NCBI GenBank assembly: GCA_947625775.1
Contig: CANQPM010000008.1
Location: 89,606 to 153,605, forward strand
Direction of reading: 5' to 3'
DNA from: an uncultured Lachnospiraceae bacterium
Lineage (GTDB): Bacteria; Bacillota; Clostridia; Lachnospirales; Lachnospiraceae
DNA length: 64,000 nt
The notes beneath the pieces were generated by a model. It saw nothing but the letters and a program-made list of their open reading frames with translations. It ran no database searches and was not told where the DNA came from. Of this stretch, positions 19,201-27,076 are shown in pieces (positions within the stretch are counted from its first letter, which is position 1; each line of letters begins with the position of its first letter). The position numbers and the translations under genes were made by a program.

Positions 19201-19673
19201 TCCCTTAACTTATATGCAAGCGCCCCGCGGCTTGACGCATACTCGCAGAGCTTTTCCACATCAGTCGGATTAAGCCCGTACTGCATAAACTCCGACAGTG
19301 CCGACTTGACCTCGTGTATGTAGCCGAGCCGTCTGACATTCTGGCGCATCACAGTAAGCTCCCCCTCAAGCTCCGCCGCCACGCGCCTGAGCACAAGACT
19401 CTTGCCCGTATCGTCAAGCACGGGCTTTTCCCCGCCGCCGACCTCCTCAAAAATCCTGTGCGAAAGCCGCCCGAAGCTTAACACGTCGATGTTCATAATG
19501 CCCTTATGGGGGTGCCTTTTTACCATTTCAAGCTGCGTCTGCATAGTAAACTGGTCTGGCACTACAATAAGATAATTCCTGTGTATGTCCGCCTGCGCCT
19601 CCTCGATTATCCTGTTATATACCTGCCAGCTCTTTCCAGCCCCCGAAGCCCCTATATAAAACCTCAATCCCAT
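16245..19673 (-). CDS. addB: ATP-dependent helicase/nuclease subunit B (AddB)
   Basis: A 1142-residue AddB. The N-terminus has the P-loop GASGAGKS. The C-terminal nuclease has VIDYKSGTRKFDL. The iron-sulphur cluster cysteines of AddB are visible: one in KFAACAYAHFLQYGL and three in GACTYCAYSSVCGFDKR near the end. AddB has an inactive helicase-like core and recognises Chi. It is the first gene of addB-addA and is divergent from pepF, with 117 bp between the starts that must hold both promoters. Confidence 0.96.
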   Translation of the reverse strand: MGLRFYIGASGAGKSWQVYNRIIEEAQADIHRNYLIVVPDQFTMQTQLEMVKRHPHKGIMNIDVLSFGRLSHRIFEEVGGGEKPVLDDTGKSLVLRRVAAELEGELTVMRQNVRRLGYIHEVKSALSEFMQYGLNPTDVEKLCEYASSRGALAYKLRDLHTLYKGFLKYIDEKYITTEETLDLLRSALPKSRVIKDSVIVFDGFTGFTPVQNRVIQQLMTLASEVIVTVTMDTRENPYALDGEQKLFHLSKKTMRDLDRLCGEAGAVRENDVIISSETVYRYKSNAGLAHLERELFRYPYKVFDEPQESIRIFEASNPKEELRQVCLKIKELVREKGYCYRDIAVVTGDMERYGFLAQECFGHFDIPIFLDRTNKLVLNPFVEFIRSALLIVIQEYSYESVFHFLRCGLSEITSEETDRLENYCLTMGIRGKKAWTNRFTRRMNRQDDEADELDALDRLRERLVECISPLMIKKAKGSELVGALYEFIVKAQIEEKLDKYAGQFEKDGDLVRAKEYEQIYRLVMELLEQIDALLGDEELEIKEFADILDAGFSEIKVGTIPQNVDKVVIGDIERTRLCDIKALFFIGVNDGVIPKSGGSGGIISDIDREFLQASEYELAPTPRQKMYIQRLYLYINMTKPSELLFLSYSKVDSEGKSISPAYLISMVSKLFSRLEIEKPELRPIEEQINSPIDGLAYLVGLMRGYASREGIGQSRLFFTLYDTYVRNEKYAPIVEQMRRAAFSYIKGADGLRLPRELARLLYGQVIKNSVSRLEKFAACAYAHFLQYGLTLEERDKYSFESVDIGNVFHAVLEGFSDRLAAGGCTWLDFPSELGERLVGECLESYAASYGGTVLYSSKRSEYMITRMQRILNRTVQTLQYQLKKGAFTPESFEMSFQTISDLDSVNISLSDEEKLHLIGRIDRVDTCRKDDKIYVKVIDYKSGTRKFDLAALYYGLQLQLVVYMNAAMEVQKKKNPDTRVIPAAMLYYHVSDPLAETEKGSPDAKEIEAEIMEKLKMTGMVSDDEEIIRLLDSEFEGKSSIIPVAKKKDGSFTQSSSILSNDDFGKVSDFVNRKIRELGTDMLDGSIGLNPYEQNGAGACTYCAYSSVCGFDKRLGSRLVRRLEDMSQEMALERIKEEVNGG

Positions 19674-19790
19674 AATATGCCCCTCATTGAAATTTTAAAC
19701 GATTTCTTTTTTATTTTGTTTTAGTCTAGCATAATTATACAAAAAATGGTAGAGTAAAAGCGAGGATTATTTTTTAGGAGGTCATAAGAT

Positions 19791-21608
19791 ATGAGTGACG
19801 CATCTTGCAATGTTTCAGTATTTGAACGCAGAAAAGACGTTCCAAAGGAATACACATGGGCTACAGAGGATTTGTACGCCTCTGATGACGAATGGAAATC
19901 CGAGCTTGACAGGCTAAAGGAGCTCCCCGCCAGGCTGGAAGCTTTTCAGGGCACACTTTCAAAAAGCGCAGAACAGCTTCTCAAATTTTTACAGTTTCAA
20001 GACGAAATTTCAGTAACCCTTGACCGATTTGCCAACTATTCAATGCGCAAGGCAGACGAGGACACAAAAAACACCGTTTACCAAGGCTTCAAAGACCAGA
20101 CAAACGGCATATATGTCGCAATTTCCTCCGCCCTTGCCTTTGCAGAGCCCGAGATACTTGCCATAGAGGACAGCACGCTTGAAGGCTTTTTTGCGGATAA
20201 GCCCGAGCTTAACGTCTACAGGCGTTATATAAACGACATACGCCGCAAACGCGCGCATATTCTCACAAACGCGGAGGAAAAAATACTTGCGGCGGCAGGA
20301 GACCTCGCGCAGGCGCCTGACGATATTTTCGGTCTATTGAACGACGCAGACATGACCTTTGATTCGGTAACTGATATAGAAGGCAACCGCCATGCCGTGA
20401 CGCATGCAAACTTTATCAAGCTGCAGCAAAATTCTGACAGAAGTGTCAGAAAAGCCGCTATGGAATCGCTTTACAAAACCTATAAAAACCACAAAAACAC
20501 CTCAGCAGCGCTTTTATCCGCGCAGATGAAACAGCTTAAATTTTTTGCCTCAATGCGCAAATATGACAGCGCCCTAAGCGCCGCGCTTGACGCAGCAAAC
20601 GTCGATACCGCCGTATATTACAATCTTATTGAGACTGTCCACGAAAATATGGAGTCAATGTACCGCTACGTGCGTTTAAGGAAAAAACTCCTGCGCGTTG
20701 ACGAGCTCCATATGTATGACCTCTACGCGCCAATGGTGCCAAACTTTGAAAAGACCGTCACCTATGACGAGGCAAAACTGAATATAAAAAATGCGCTTTC
20801 CGTGCTCGGCGGGGATTATGTCGCCCTGCTCGACGAAGGCTTTAACAACCGCTGGATTGACATTTATGAAAATGACGGCAAACGCAGCGGCGCATATTCC
20901 AGCGGCGCAAGGGTTCACCCATACGTGCTGCTTAATTACAACAACACCCTTGACAGCGAATTTACCCTGGCGCACGAAATGGGACACGCCATTCATTCAT
21001 ACCTTTCAAACAAAAACCAGCCCGTGATTGATTCCGACTATGTGATTTTTGTGGCGGAAGTAGCCTCCACCTGCAACGAAGCGCTTTTAATGCAGCATCT
21101 TTTAAAGAACACGGCAGACAAAAAAGAACGCGCCTACCTGATAAATTATTTTCTGGAACAGTTCAGGACCACACTCTATAGACAGACCATGTTTGCTGAA
21201 TTTGAGCTAAAAATGAGCGAGCTGGTTCAAAAAGGCGAAAGCGTTAATTCCAAAACCGCATGCGAAGTTTATTATAATTTGCTAAAGCTCTATTTTGGAG
21301 ATAACATAGTAATCGATTCCCAGCTAAAGCTTGAATGGGCGCGCATACCACATTTCTATTATAATTTTTACGTGTACCAGTACGCCACAGGCTTTTCAGC
21401 CGCAATCGCGCTGTCGCAGAAAATACTCAAAGAAGGCGAGCCCGCCGTTAAAGCATACAAGGAAAAATTTCTAAGCGCAGGCTGCTCTAAAGATCCTGTA
21501 TCAATATTAAAAGACGCCGGCGTCGACATGTCCACCAAAGCGCCAATAGAGGAGGCACTGAAACTGTTTGATGGATTAATTGATGAAATGGAAGAACTAA
21601 TGAAATAA
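19791..21608 (+). CDS. pepF: Oligoendopeptidase F (M3B)
   Basis: A 605-residue cytoplasmic zinc peptidase of family M3B, normal length. The HEMGH zinc motif begins at His395 (LAHEMGHAIHSYLS). The third ligand region FVAEVASTCNEALL follows, and the C-terminal YNFYVYQYATGF is typical. The N-terminal helical lobe (about 1-190) is complete. It hydrolyses peptides of roughly 7-17 residues. The ATG is preceded by an AGGAGG site. The gene is followed by the nested palindrome at 21664-21881. Confidence 0.95.
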   Translation: MSDASCNVSVFERRKDVPKEYTWATEDLYASDDEWKSELDRLKELPARLEAFQGTLSKSAEQLLKFLQFQDEISVTLDRFANYSMRKADEDTKNTVYQGFKDQTNGIYVAISSALAFAEPEILAIEDSTLEGFFADKPELNVYRRYINDIRRKRAHILTNAEEKILAAAGDLAQAPDDIFGLLNDADMTFDSVTDIEGNRHAVTHANFIKLQQNSDRSVRKAAMESLYKTYKNHKNTSAALLSAQMKQLKFFASMRKYDSALSAALDAANVDTAVYYNLIETVHENMESMYRYVRLRKKLLRVDELHMYDLYAPMVPNFEKTVTYDEAKLNIKNALSVLGGDYVALLDEGFNNRWIDIYENDGKRSGAYSSGARVHPYVLLNYNNTLDSEFTLAHEMGHAIHSYLSNKNQPVIDSDYVIFVAEVASTCNEALLMQHLLKNTADKKERAYLINYFLEQFRTTLYRQTMFAEFELKMSELVQKGESVNSKTACEVYYNLLKLYFGDNIVIDSQLKLEWARIPHFYYNFYVYQYATGFSAAIALSQKILKEGEPAVKAYKEKFLSAGCSKDPVSILKDAGVDMSTKAPIEEALKLFDGLIDEMEELMK

Positions 21609-21663
21609 CAAGTAACATCTTTATGAAATGGAGAAGTCTCTGAAATGCACCATAATGAAATTA

Positions 21664-21881
21664 GCCGGCTATGTCTGTTCGGTGGGGCTTGGGGCTGATG
21701 GTGACATTTCCTTATGTAATGCCAGAACACCTAGGCGGAAATTTGCACGGATGCAAATTTCAGGCGCGACTGCGGCACGGACGCCGCACTCGCGCCGGCG
21801 CCGACCGCCTTAGAACACCTTTTCGCATTACATTAGGAAATTCCCATCAGCACCACGCCCCACCGAACAGACATAGCCGGC
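21664..21881. repeat. 218-bp nested palindromic element
   Basis: GCCGGCTATGTCTGTTCGGT at 21664-21683 is exactly matched in reverse complement at 21862-21881. Imperfect pairing continues inward for about 75 bp per arm, past TCCTTATGTAATG versus CATTACATTAGGA and AGAACACCT versus its opposed partner. The centre holds two more hairpins: AAATTTGCA/TGCAAATTT at about 21739-21760, and a GC-rich GGCGCGACTGCGG/CCGCACTCGCGCC. It fills the space between convergent pepF and the DUF4261 gene. It codes for nothing evident. It resembles a MITE-like or structured-RNA repeat more than a simple terminator. Confidence 0.8.
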
Positions 21882-21890
21882 GTCCTCCCT

Positions 21891-22796
21891 CTAATCCCTA
21901 ATCCCCGCCGCATACTCCCCCATATCAACATCAATCACCATCCTAGCAGGCTGCACCAGCGAATTTTCATACCTCACCTTCCACTGCACATTCGGACTCA
22001 TCTCCCCATCCTCAATACCATCAACATGATCCTCCGACTCTATCGGATTTTCATTATCATAAATATACGAAAGCAAATTGTACGCATGCTCAACCACAAA
22101 ATCATGATGCATTCCATTAAAATGATACTGCAAATCTGGCAGAAACAACGCACTCATTCCCAAAGTGTCAACTATTTTGTCATCGCTCCCCTGAATACTA
22201 AAAAATCTCACATTAACCGCATAATGTATAAACCGCGATTCCTTTGGCATAGTACATTCCATAATCGCCTCTCTCGTAATCATCTTTTTAGACGTCTCAA
22301 ACACTACCGCCCTGCACGATGGAAACATCTCAACCAGCGCCTCGACATATTCCACCAGCATTTCAGCCCTGTCCTTGTAATTCAGCGCTGATGCCAGCAT
22401 ATCCGTTGCTACTACCTGATATCCGCACTCGTCAAGAATTTCCTCTCCATCCTCGCAATCCCAAAGCTGGCTTGACGCAAACACATCCATCACAGGCTGC
22501 TTTATTTTGCTGCACCCCATAATCATAAGCTGAGGCGACAAATCCATATTCTTCTTTTCAGAATGAACCTTATATTTTTTAGGACAAAAGCCTGCTGACT
22601 TCTCGCTGTAGCTAAAGCACTCAGTTTCTCCAAGGTGCTTATTCATAATTGCCGTCATAGCCTCCTGCTCGGGCATTTTGCATTTTTTCTCCATGAGCAG
22701 ATGGATAATGAATACCTTTCCCGGCTTGTCCTCCGTCTGGCTCAAATCCTGCTCAAAAAATCTTTCCTCCTGTTTCGGCTTCCTCGATTTTCCCAT
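21891..22796 (-). CDS. DUF4261 domain protein
   Basis: A 301-residue protein that I place in the DUF4261 group, mainly on the C-terminal MVIDVDMGEYAAG and the central ESRFIHYAVNVRFFSIQGSDD segment. The start is set at the ATG at 22796, which has GGAGG seven bases upstream; the frame is open for 24 further codons without a ribosome site. The N-terminus is basic and charged (GKSRKPKQEERFFEQD). No membrane segment or catalytic motif is recognised. DUF4261 has no settled function. The stop lies 10 bp from the end of the nested palindrome. Confidence 0.65.
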   Translation of the reverse strand: MGKSRKPKQEERFFEQDLSQTEDKPGKVFIIHLLMEKKCKMPEQEAMTAIMNKHLGETECFSYSEKSAGFCPKKYKVHSEKKNMDLSPQLMIMGCSKIKQPVMDVFASSQLWDCEDGEEILDECGYQVVATDMLASALNYKDRAEMLVEYVEALVEMFPSCRAVVFETSKKMITREAIMECTMPKESRFIHYAVNVRFFSIQGSDDKIVDTLGMSALFLPDLQYHFNGMHHDFVVEHAYNLLSYIYDNENPIESEDHVDGIEDGEMSPNVQWKVRYENSLVQPARMVIDVDMGEYAAGIRD

Positions 22797-22917
22797 AGTA
22801 ATTCCTCCTTTAATTACCGTTGCATTTATCTTTGATAAAAATGCTTTATGCCTTATTATAACACTCAAATAAGCCAGACGCCACTGTTAATTTGTCCCCT
22901 TCCTGTCCCCTTCTTGT

Positions 22918-22961
22918 CACTCTGCTGCCGTTTGTGAAAGGCGTATGAATACGTTCGGTTT
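22918..22961 (-). pseudogene. Remnant of an sdpI 3' end
   Basis: TCTGCTGCCGTTTGTGAAAG and its flanks are nearly identical to the 3' end of the intact sdpI at 25136 (about 25145-25185). On the minus strand it still reads SYAFHKRQQSD, then runs on into KKGTG. Nothing else of sdpI is visible, so this is a short scar of a former copy. Confidence 0.65.
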
Positions 22962-22965
22962 ATTA

Positions 22966-23008
22966 AACAAAAAACGCCAAGACAGCATTTTTGCCGTCTC
23001 AGCGTTCC
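22966..23008 (-). terminator. Rho-independent terminator of the hydrolase gene
   Basis: On the minus strand AACGCTGAGACGGC pairs with GCTGTCTTGGCGTT around an AAAAAT loop and is followed by TTTTTGTTT. It lies 35 bp after the stop of the 23042 gene. Confidence 0.85.
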
Positions 23009-23041
23009 TTAATGTTTTTTAATTTATTTCAATGCCAGTCA

Positions 23042-24040
23042 CTATTTCATGTTCTTTCTGAAAAACTCCTCCAGCTTATCAAACGGTATCGCGTTTTTGC
23101 CGCCGCCGTCATAGAGGTCTGTATGCACAGCGTCAGGAATGAGCAAAAGCTCCTTGTTGTCCGTGTATTTGCTGTCCTTCACCATTTCCGCGTATGCGTC
23201 CTTGCCAAAATAGCATGAGTGCGCTTTCTCGCCATGCATAACCATGACCGCGCTGCGGATTTCATTGCTGTACTTGAGTATCGGCTGATTTATGAATGAC
23301 TCGCAGCCGATTACGTTCCAGCCACCGTTTGAGTTGAGCGACCTTGCATGATAACCGCGGCTTGTCTTGTAGTAATCATAATAGTCCTTTACGAAAAATG
23401 CCGCGTCCTCGGGAAGCGGATCGACTACCCCGCCGCCAAGCTTATATTCACCCGCCTTTAAATCCTCAAGCCTCTGGGCGCACATTGCTGCCTTTTTCTG
23501 ATAGCGCTGTTCTTCACTGTCCTCGCTGTCAAAATAACCTTTTGCGTTTACCCTTGTCATGTCATACATGGTTGAGGCTACCGTCGCCTTGATTCTGGTG
23601 TCCAACGCCGCCGCATTAAGCGCCATGCCGCCCCAGCCGCATATGCCGATAATGCCGATTTTATCAGAATCCGCCTTGTCATTCAAGGACAGGAAATCCA
23701 CCGCCGCCATAAAATCCTCAGTATTTATGTCAGGCGATGCCATATATCTCACATTGCCGCCGCTCTCTCCTGTAAACGAAGGATCAAAGGCAATTGTTAA
23801 AAAGCCCTTCTCCGCCATAGTCTGGGCATAAAGCCCCGAACACTGCTCCTTTACCGCTCCAAAAGGACCGCACACGGCAATCGCGGGAAGCCTGCCCTGC
23901 GCGTTTTTCGGCGCATACATATCCGCCGCCAGCGTAATTCCGTAGCGGTTTACAAATGTCACCTTGCTGTGCTCTGTCTTTTCACTCTTTGGGAAGGTCT
24001 TATCCCATTCCATTGTAAGCTTTAATTCTTCTTTTTTCAT
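23042..24040 (-). CDS. Alpha/beta hydrolase (YcjY/dienelactone-hydrolase-like)
   Basis: A 332-residue alpha/beta hydrolase. The nucleophile elbow is GICGWGG, which puts Cys134 in the nucleophile position, as in the YcjY branch where Ser is often replaced by Cys. An acidic residue and a C-terminal His (IPDAVHTDLYD) can complete the triad. The N-terminal NRYGITLAADMYAP strand pair is typical of the family. No signal peptide is present. The substrate is unknown. It is divergent from a LysR regulator, the standard arrangement for a regulator with its target gene, and has its own terminator. Confidence 0.82.
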   Translation of the reverse strand: MKKEELKLTMEWDKTFPKSEKTEHSKVTFVNRYGITLAADMYAPKNAQGRLPAIAVCGPFGAVKEQCSGLYAQTMAEKGFLTIAFDPSFTGESGGNVRYMASPDINTEDFMAAVDFLSLNDKADSDKIGIIGICGWGGMALNAAALDTRIKATVASTMYDMTRVNAKGYFDSEDSEEQRYQKKAAMCAQRLEDLKAGEYKLGGGVVDPLPEDAAFFVKDYYDYYKTSRGYHARSLNSNGGWNVIGCESFINQPILKYSNEIRSAVMVMHGEKAHSCYFGKDAYAEMVKDSKYTDNKELLLIPDAVHTDLYDGGGKNAIPFDKLEEFFRKNMK

Positions 24041-24142
24041 AATGCGTTTACCGTCCTTTCTGCGTGTGAGACTTGGTTATTTTTACTGTTCTATATGTTT
24101 TTATTATAACGTCTTGTTTTTTATTGCGCTAATGGTTATAAT

Positions 24143-24158
24143 GAATATCGTGATATTC
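24143..24158. promoter_or_regulatory. Palindromic LysR-type operator
   Basis: GAATATC-GT-GATATTC is a perfect inverted repeat that fits the T-N11-A rule of LysR-family sites. A second half-site, GAATATCATAT, follows at 24167-24177. It lies in the 200-bp divergent region between the hydrolase and lysR genes, about 83 bp before the lysR start. Confidence 0.7.
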
Positions 24159-24240
24159 TTTTTATGAATATCATATGGCGACGCAAATCAAATGCGCTGG
24201 CATAATGCTATCGCACCACATCACGGAAACGGAGAAAAAT

Positions 24241-25122
24241 ATGGAAATACGCTCATTACGATACTTTCTTGCTGCCGCAAGGGAAGAAAATATGACAAGA
24301 GCGGCAGAGCTTCTGCACGTCACACAGCCCACGCTCTCTAAGGCGCTCCGCTCATTGGAGGACGAGCTTGGCAAAAAACTGTTTACACGCCACAGCTTCA
24401 GCATTTCACTAACAGAGGAAGGAATCCTGCTGCGCGACAGGGCGGCGGATTTGGTTGCAATGGCTGATAAGATTGAAAAGGAATTTTTGTCGCTTGATGA
24501 TATCACAGGCGGAGAACTGTTTCTTGGACTTGCCGAATCATACCAGATTAGGCATCTTGCAAAAGAAATACGCAAATTCAAAAGCGTTTATCCCAAGCTC
24601 AGATACCACATCACCAGTGGCGACACAGAACAGGTCACTGAAAAGCTGGACAAGGGGCTTCTGGATTTTGCAGTTCTGTGCGACACTCCTGACACGCGCA
24701 AATATGACCATATCGCCTTCCCCGAGCCCGACATATGGGGCGTGGTTATGCCGCATGACGCCCCGCTCGCGGTTAAGGAAAAAATCTGTATAGACGACCT
24801 TATAGGGCTGCCCTTGTTTTCATCACGGCAGGGCTGGGAAAACGACATCAGCAGATGGTGCGGCGAACGCCGAGACGAGCTTCATCTGGAGGGTTCTTTC
24901 AGGCTTGCATACAACGCGTCGGTTTTTGTAAAGGAAGGGCTTGGCTATCAGCTTTGCCTTGACCATCTGATAAATACGTCGCCCGAAAGTGGGCTTGTGT
25001 TCAGACCGCTCCATCCAAGGCTTGAAGCCAGACTCTTTTTGATATGGAATAAATACCAGACCTTCACTCCGATTGCGGAAAGGTTTCTCGCGCAGGTGAA
25101 AAACAGCTTTGCGGAATACTGA
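24241..25122 (+). CDS. LysR-family transcriptional regulator
   Basis: A 293-residue LysR regulator with the winged HTH at the N-terminus (MEIRSLRYFLAAAREENMTRAAELLHVTQPTLSKALRSLE, split motif) and a periplasmic-binding-like effector domain from about residue 90. The start is the ATG at 24241 with GGAG upstream; the frame is open 22 codons further but lacks a ribosome site. It probably controls the divergent hydrolase gene through the palindrome at 24143. A decayed copy of its C-terminal third lies at 26737-26976. It converges on sdpI with 13 bp between the stops. Confidence 0.92.
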   Translation: MEIRSLRYFLAAAREENMTRAAELLHVTQPTLSKALRSLEDELGKKLFTRHSFSISLTEEGILLRDRAADLVAMADKIEKEFLSLDDITGGELFLGLAESYQIRHLAKEIRKFKSVYPKLRYHITSGDTEQVTEKLDKGLLDFAVLCDTPDTRKYDHIAFPEPDIWGVVMPHDAPLAVKEKICIDDLIGLPLFSSRQGWENDISRWCGERRDELHLEGSFRLAYNASVFVKEGLGYQLCLDHLINTSPESGLVFRPLHPRLEARLFLIWNKYQTFTPIAERFLAQVKNSFAEY

Positions 25123-25135
25123 CACATTAAAATTT

Positions 25136-25795
25136 TTATCCCGTCTTGTCGCTCTGCTGCCGTTTGTGAAAGGCGTATGAATATATTACGGGTATCGCGA
25201 TAAGCATAACTATTATGACAGAAAACGTAATGCCAAATGTTTCTTCGGGCAGGAACGCGCAAAACATGAACACAGTCCCGCCAAGCAGCCACACCTTTCC
25301 GCCAAAGCGGTGCGTCGCGTTCCAGTTTTCCTCATTTTCAAGCGTCCATTTTATTCTGATTCCTATTGTCTTATTCTGCCTGATTTTGGGAAAATAATTG
25401 CCAAGCAGGGCGAACAAAATTCCAAAAAAGATTATTGCAATCCTGCCGACATTTAAGCCTGTGCCGAGGGCTTGCGCGTAAATTACTGCGCTTGCAAAGA
25501 GCGACACGGCGGGAATAAGCCAAAATATCATATTCATAATTTTCCTTGTCTGTTTTTTGTTGCTGCAGTCCGACGCTGTGAAAAAAATACAAGCCCAGTG
25601 TCCCGCAAGCATAATAGCGGGAAAGCCAAACACTGCAAATGCCCTGCTGCTCCAGCCGTTTGCAGCGCCGTCAAAGCCCCAGTGCGTCACAATGCGCTGC
25701 GGCAGCAAATCCCAATATACTATGCCTATTATAACAGGCATCAGTATTATCACAGAAGAAATCATACATCTCCATTTATTGTTTTTAATCATCAT
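25136..25795 (-). CDS. sdpI: SdpI-family immunity/membrane protein
   Basis: A 219-residue membrane protein of the SdpI family. It has an N-terminal DUF1648 segment (PQRIVTHWGFDGAANGWSSR) and the SdpI signature region GNYFPKIRQNKTIGIRIKWTLENEENWNATHRFGGKVWL. Six hydrophobic helices can be drawn. In Bacillus, SdpI gives immunity to the SdpC toxin and signals to SdpR. Here it follows an sdpR-like gene after 1 bp, but no sdpC or sdpAB is present, so it may be an orphan immunity or a general envelope gene. Confidence 0.88.
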   Translation of the reverse strand: MMIKNNKWRCMISSVIILMPVIIGIVYWDLLPQRIVTHWGFDGAANGWSSRAFAVFGFPAIMLAGHWACIFFTASDCSNKKQTRKIMNMIFWLIPAVSLFASAVIYAQALGTGLNVGRIAIIFFGILFALLGNYFPKIRQNKTIGIRIKWTLENEENWNATHRFGGKVWLLGGTVFMFCAFLPEETFGITFSVIIVMLIAIPVIYSYAFHKRQQSDKTG

Positions 25796-25796
25796 A

Positions 25797-26066
25797 TTAA
25801 TCCCTTCCTTCCTTCAAATCAGTAATCCACAGCATTACCTCCTCCAATACAGAGGCATTCAGTTCATAAAAAATAAATTTGCCCTCACGGTTATCCCTGA
25901 TTAAATCCGCGTCCTTAAGCACCGACAGATGCCTTGAAATAGAGGCGTCTGTCACTGGAAAATGAGCTGCAATCTCGCCAGCGGACATTTTTCCGTTTTT
26001 CAGCATATTCAGTATTTCCCTGCGTATCGGATCGGCAAGGGCTTTCAGCGTCTGCTGTAATCCCAA
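25797..26066 (-). CDS. sdpR: ArsR-family repressor, SdpR-like
   Basis: An 89-residue ArsR/SmtB-type winged helix protein (ALADPIRREILNMLKNGKMSAGEIAAHF, then DASISRHLSVLKDADLI). There are no metal-binding cysteines, as in SdpR. The start codon is TTG at 26066, preceded by AGGAGG with a 7-bp spacer. It is the first gene of sdpR-sdpI. A perfect inverted repeat lies directly over the expected transcription start, which points to autorepression. Confidence 0.9.
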   Translation of the reverse strand: MGLQQTLKALADPIRREILNMLKNGKMSAGEIAAHFPVTDASISRHLSVLKDADLIRDNREGKFIFYELNASVLEEVMLWITDLKEGRD

Positions 26067-26086
26067 GATAAAGCCTCCTTTCTTTT

Positions 26087-26105
26087 AACATTTAACCTAA
26101 ATGTT
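26087..26105. promoter_or_regulatory. SdpR operator (perfect inverted repeat)
   Basis: AACATTTA-ACC-TAAATGTT is a perfect 8-bp-arm palindrome. It sits just downstream of the -10 box of the sdpR promoter, so a bound repressor would cover the transcription start. Confidence 0.8.
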
Positions 26106-26111
26106 AATTGT

Positions 26112-26140
26112 AGTATAGCATACACTCTCTGCGCTGTCAA
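26112..26140 (-). promoter_or_regulatory. Sigma-A promoter of sdpR-sdpI
   Basis: On the minus strand TTGACA (26140-26135) and TATACT (26117-26112) are separated by 17 bp. This is a near-consensus housekeeping promoter for the sdpR-sdpI operon. Confidence 0.88.
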
Positions 26141-26264
26141 TAGCTTTTGAAAACTAATTTTTAGGTCAGTTTACAAAGAACTACACGCAGGTTTTTCAAT
26201 CGCTCTTGTATGGAGAGTTCAATGCGCCCCGCCTTGTCTGCTTGATAAATGAAAAAACTGATAG

Positions 26265-26591
26265 TTACCAATCCCGTTCTCGAATGGCTTCCTCCGCATC
26301 AATGGGAATACCAAACCATTCCAGTACATAACCCACAGTTTCTCCTATGCAGTCACGAGCCACCGTTTCAATTTCGCTGCCATTCTCGTCAAATTCTTCC
26401 TGCAAGTCGTTAATGGCGCAGACCGCCTCGTCCAGCTTTTCTTGAATGACCTCGGTATTTGTTTCGCCAGTTTCCAGCAGGTCAATTACCTTTTGGAGTT
26501 CGCCTTTTACCTTGTCTACCAGAAAGTCTGGATAATATTCGTCCTGATACATCTCGTCCAGTAATTTGTAATTTTTATCAAACGCTTTCAT
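26265..26591 (-). CDS. DUF5713 family protein
   Basis: A 108-residue acidic, helical protein that resembles the DUF5713 family: YKLLDEMYQDEYYPDFLVDKVKGEL at the start and ARDCIGETVGYVLEWFGIPIDAEEAIRERDW at the end. The family has no known function. There is no signal peptide, membrane helix or cysteine motif. It stands alone, with 198 bp upstream of sdpR's start region and a decayed lysR fragment beyond its start. Confidence 0.65.
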   Translation of the reverse strand: MKAFDKNYKLLDEMYQDEYYPDFLVDKVKGELQKVIDLLETGETNTEVIQEKLDEAVCAINDLQEEFDENGSEIETVARDCIGETVGYVLEWFGIPIDAEEAIRERDW

Positions 26592-26736
26592 TTTGGTTCT
26601 CCCTTCAAATTTTCATCTGATGTTTAGCTACTTTTCTTTATTGTACTACAATACCAATAGCGTGGAAATAGGGAGTTTTTCAATTGTATTTTCGACTTTA
26701 TGGATATACGGGCAGGCGGTCATTTTGGTGCAGACT

Positions 26737-26976
26737 TATCTTAGTTGCTTACAATGCATCTATTTTTGTTGAAGACGGACTTGGCTATCAGCTCTGTTTC
26801 GACCATCTGATAAACGCGTCAACCAAATGTGGGCTTGTGTTCAGACCGCTTTAGCCAAAGCTTGAAACCAAACGTTTTTTGATGTGGAATAAATATCTGA
26901 CCTTCACACCGATTGCGGAAAGATTTATCGCACAGGTGAAAAACAACTTTGCGGAATATTGCCACATTAAAATTTA
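26737..26976 (+). pseudogene. Decayed C-terminal copy of the LysR regulator
   Basis: The frame reads AYNASIFVEDGLGYQLCFDHLINAS and later NKYLTFTPIAERFIAQVKNNFAEY. This parallels the C-terminal 65 residues of the regulator at 24241. A TAG stop interrupts it after FRPL, and the original TGA stop has become TGC. No HTH part is present. It is a remnant of a duplicated lysR-sdp segment. The rest of 26592-26736 shows nothing recognisable. Confidence 0.85.
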
Positions 26977-27020
26977 GCAGTTTCAGGCCTCTTTGTAAAT
27001 GAGATGAAAATTGCCACTAA

Positions 27021-27052
27021 AAAAGGGCTGTCACAATGCGCGCAGCCCATTT
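27021..27052 (-). terminator. Rho-independent terminator after Rpn copy A
   Basis: On the minus strand GGGCTG pairs with CAGCCC around a 12-base loop and is followed by TTTTTT. It lies 25 bp after the stop of the 27077 gene. The same downstream flank with a much longer hairpin follows the decayed copy B. Confidence 0.85.
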
Positions 27053-27076
27053 GATTATCCTATGTTTACAGAAACC

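Noticed and set aside
25472..25825. Plus-strand ORF of 117 codons
   Set aside because: Antisense shadow of sdpI, which has membrane helices and family motifs.
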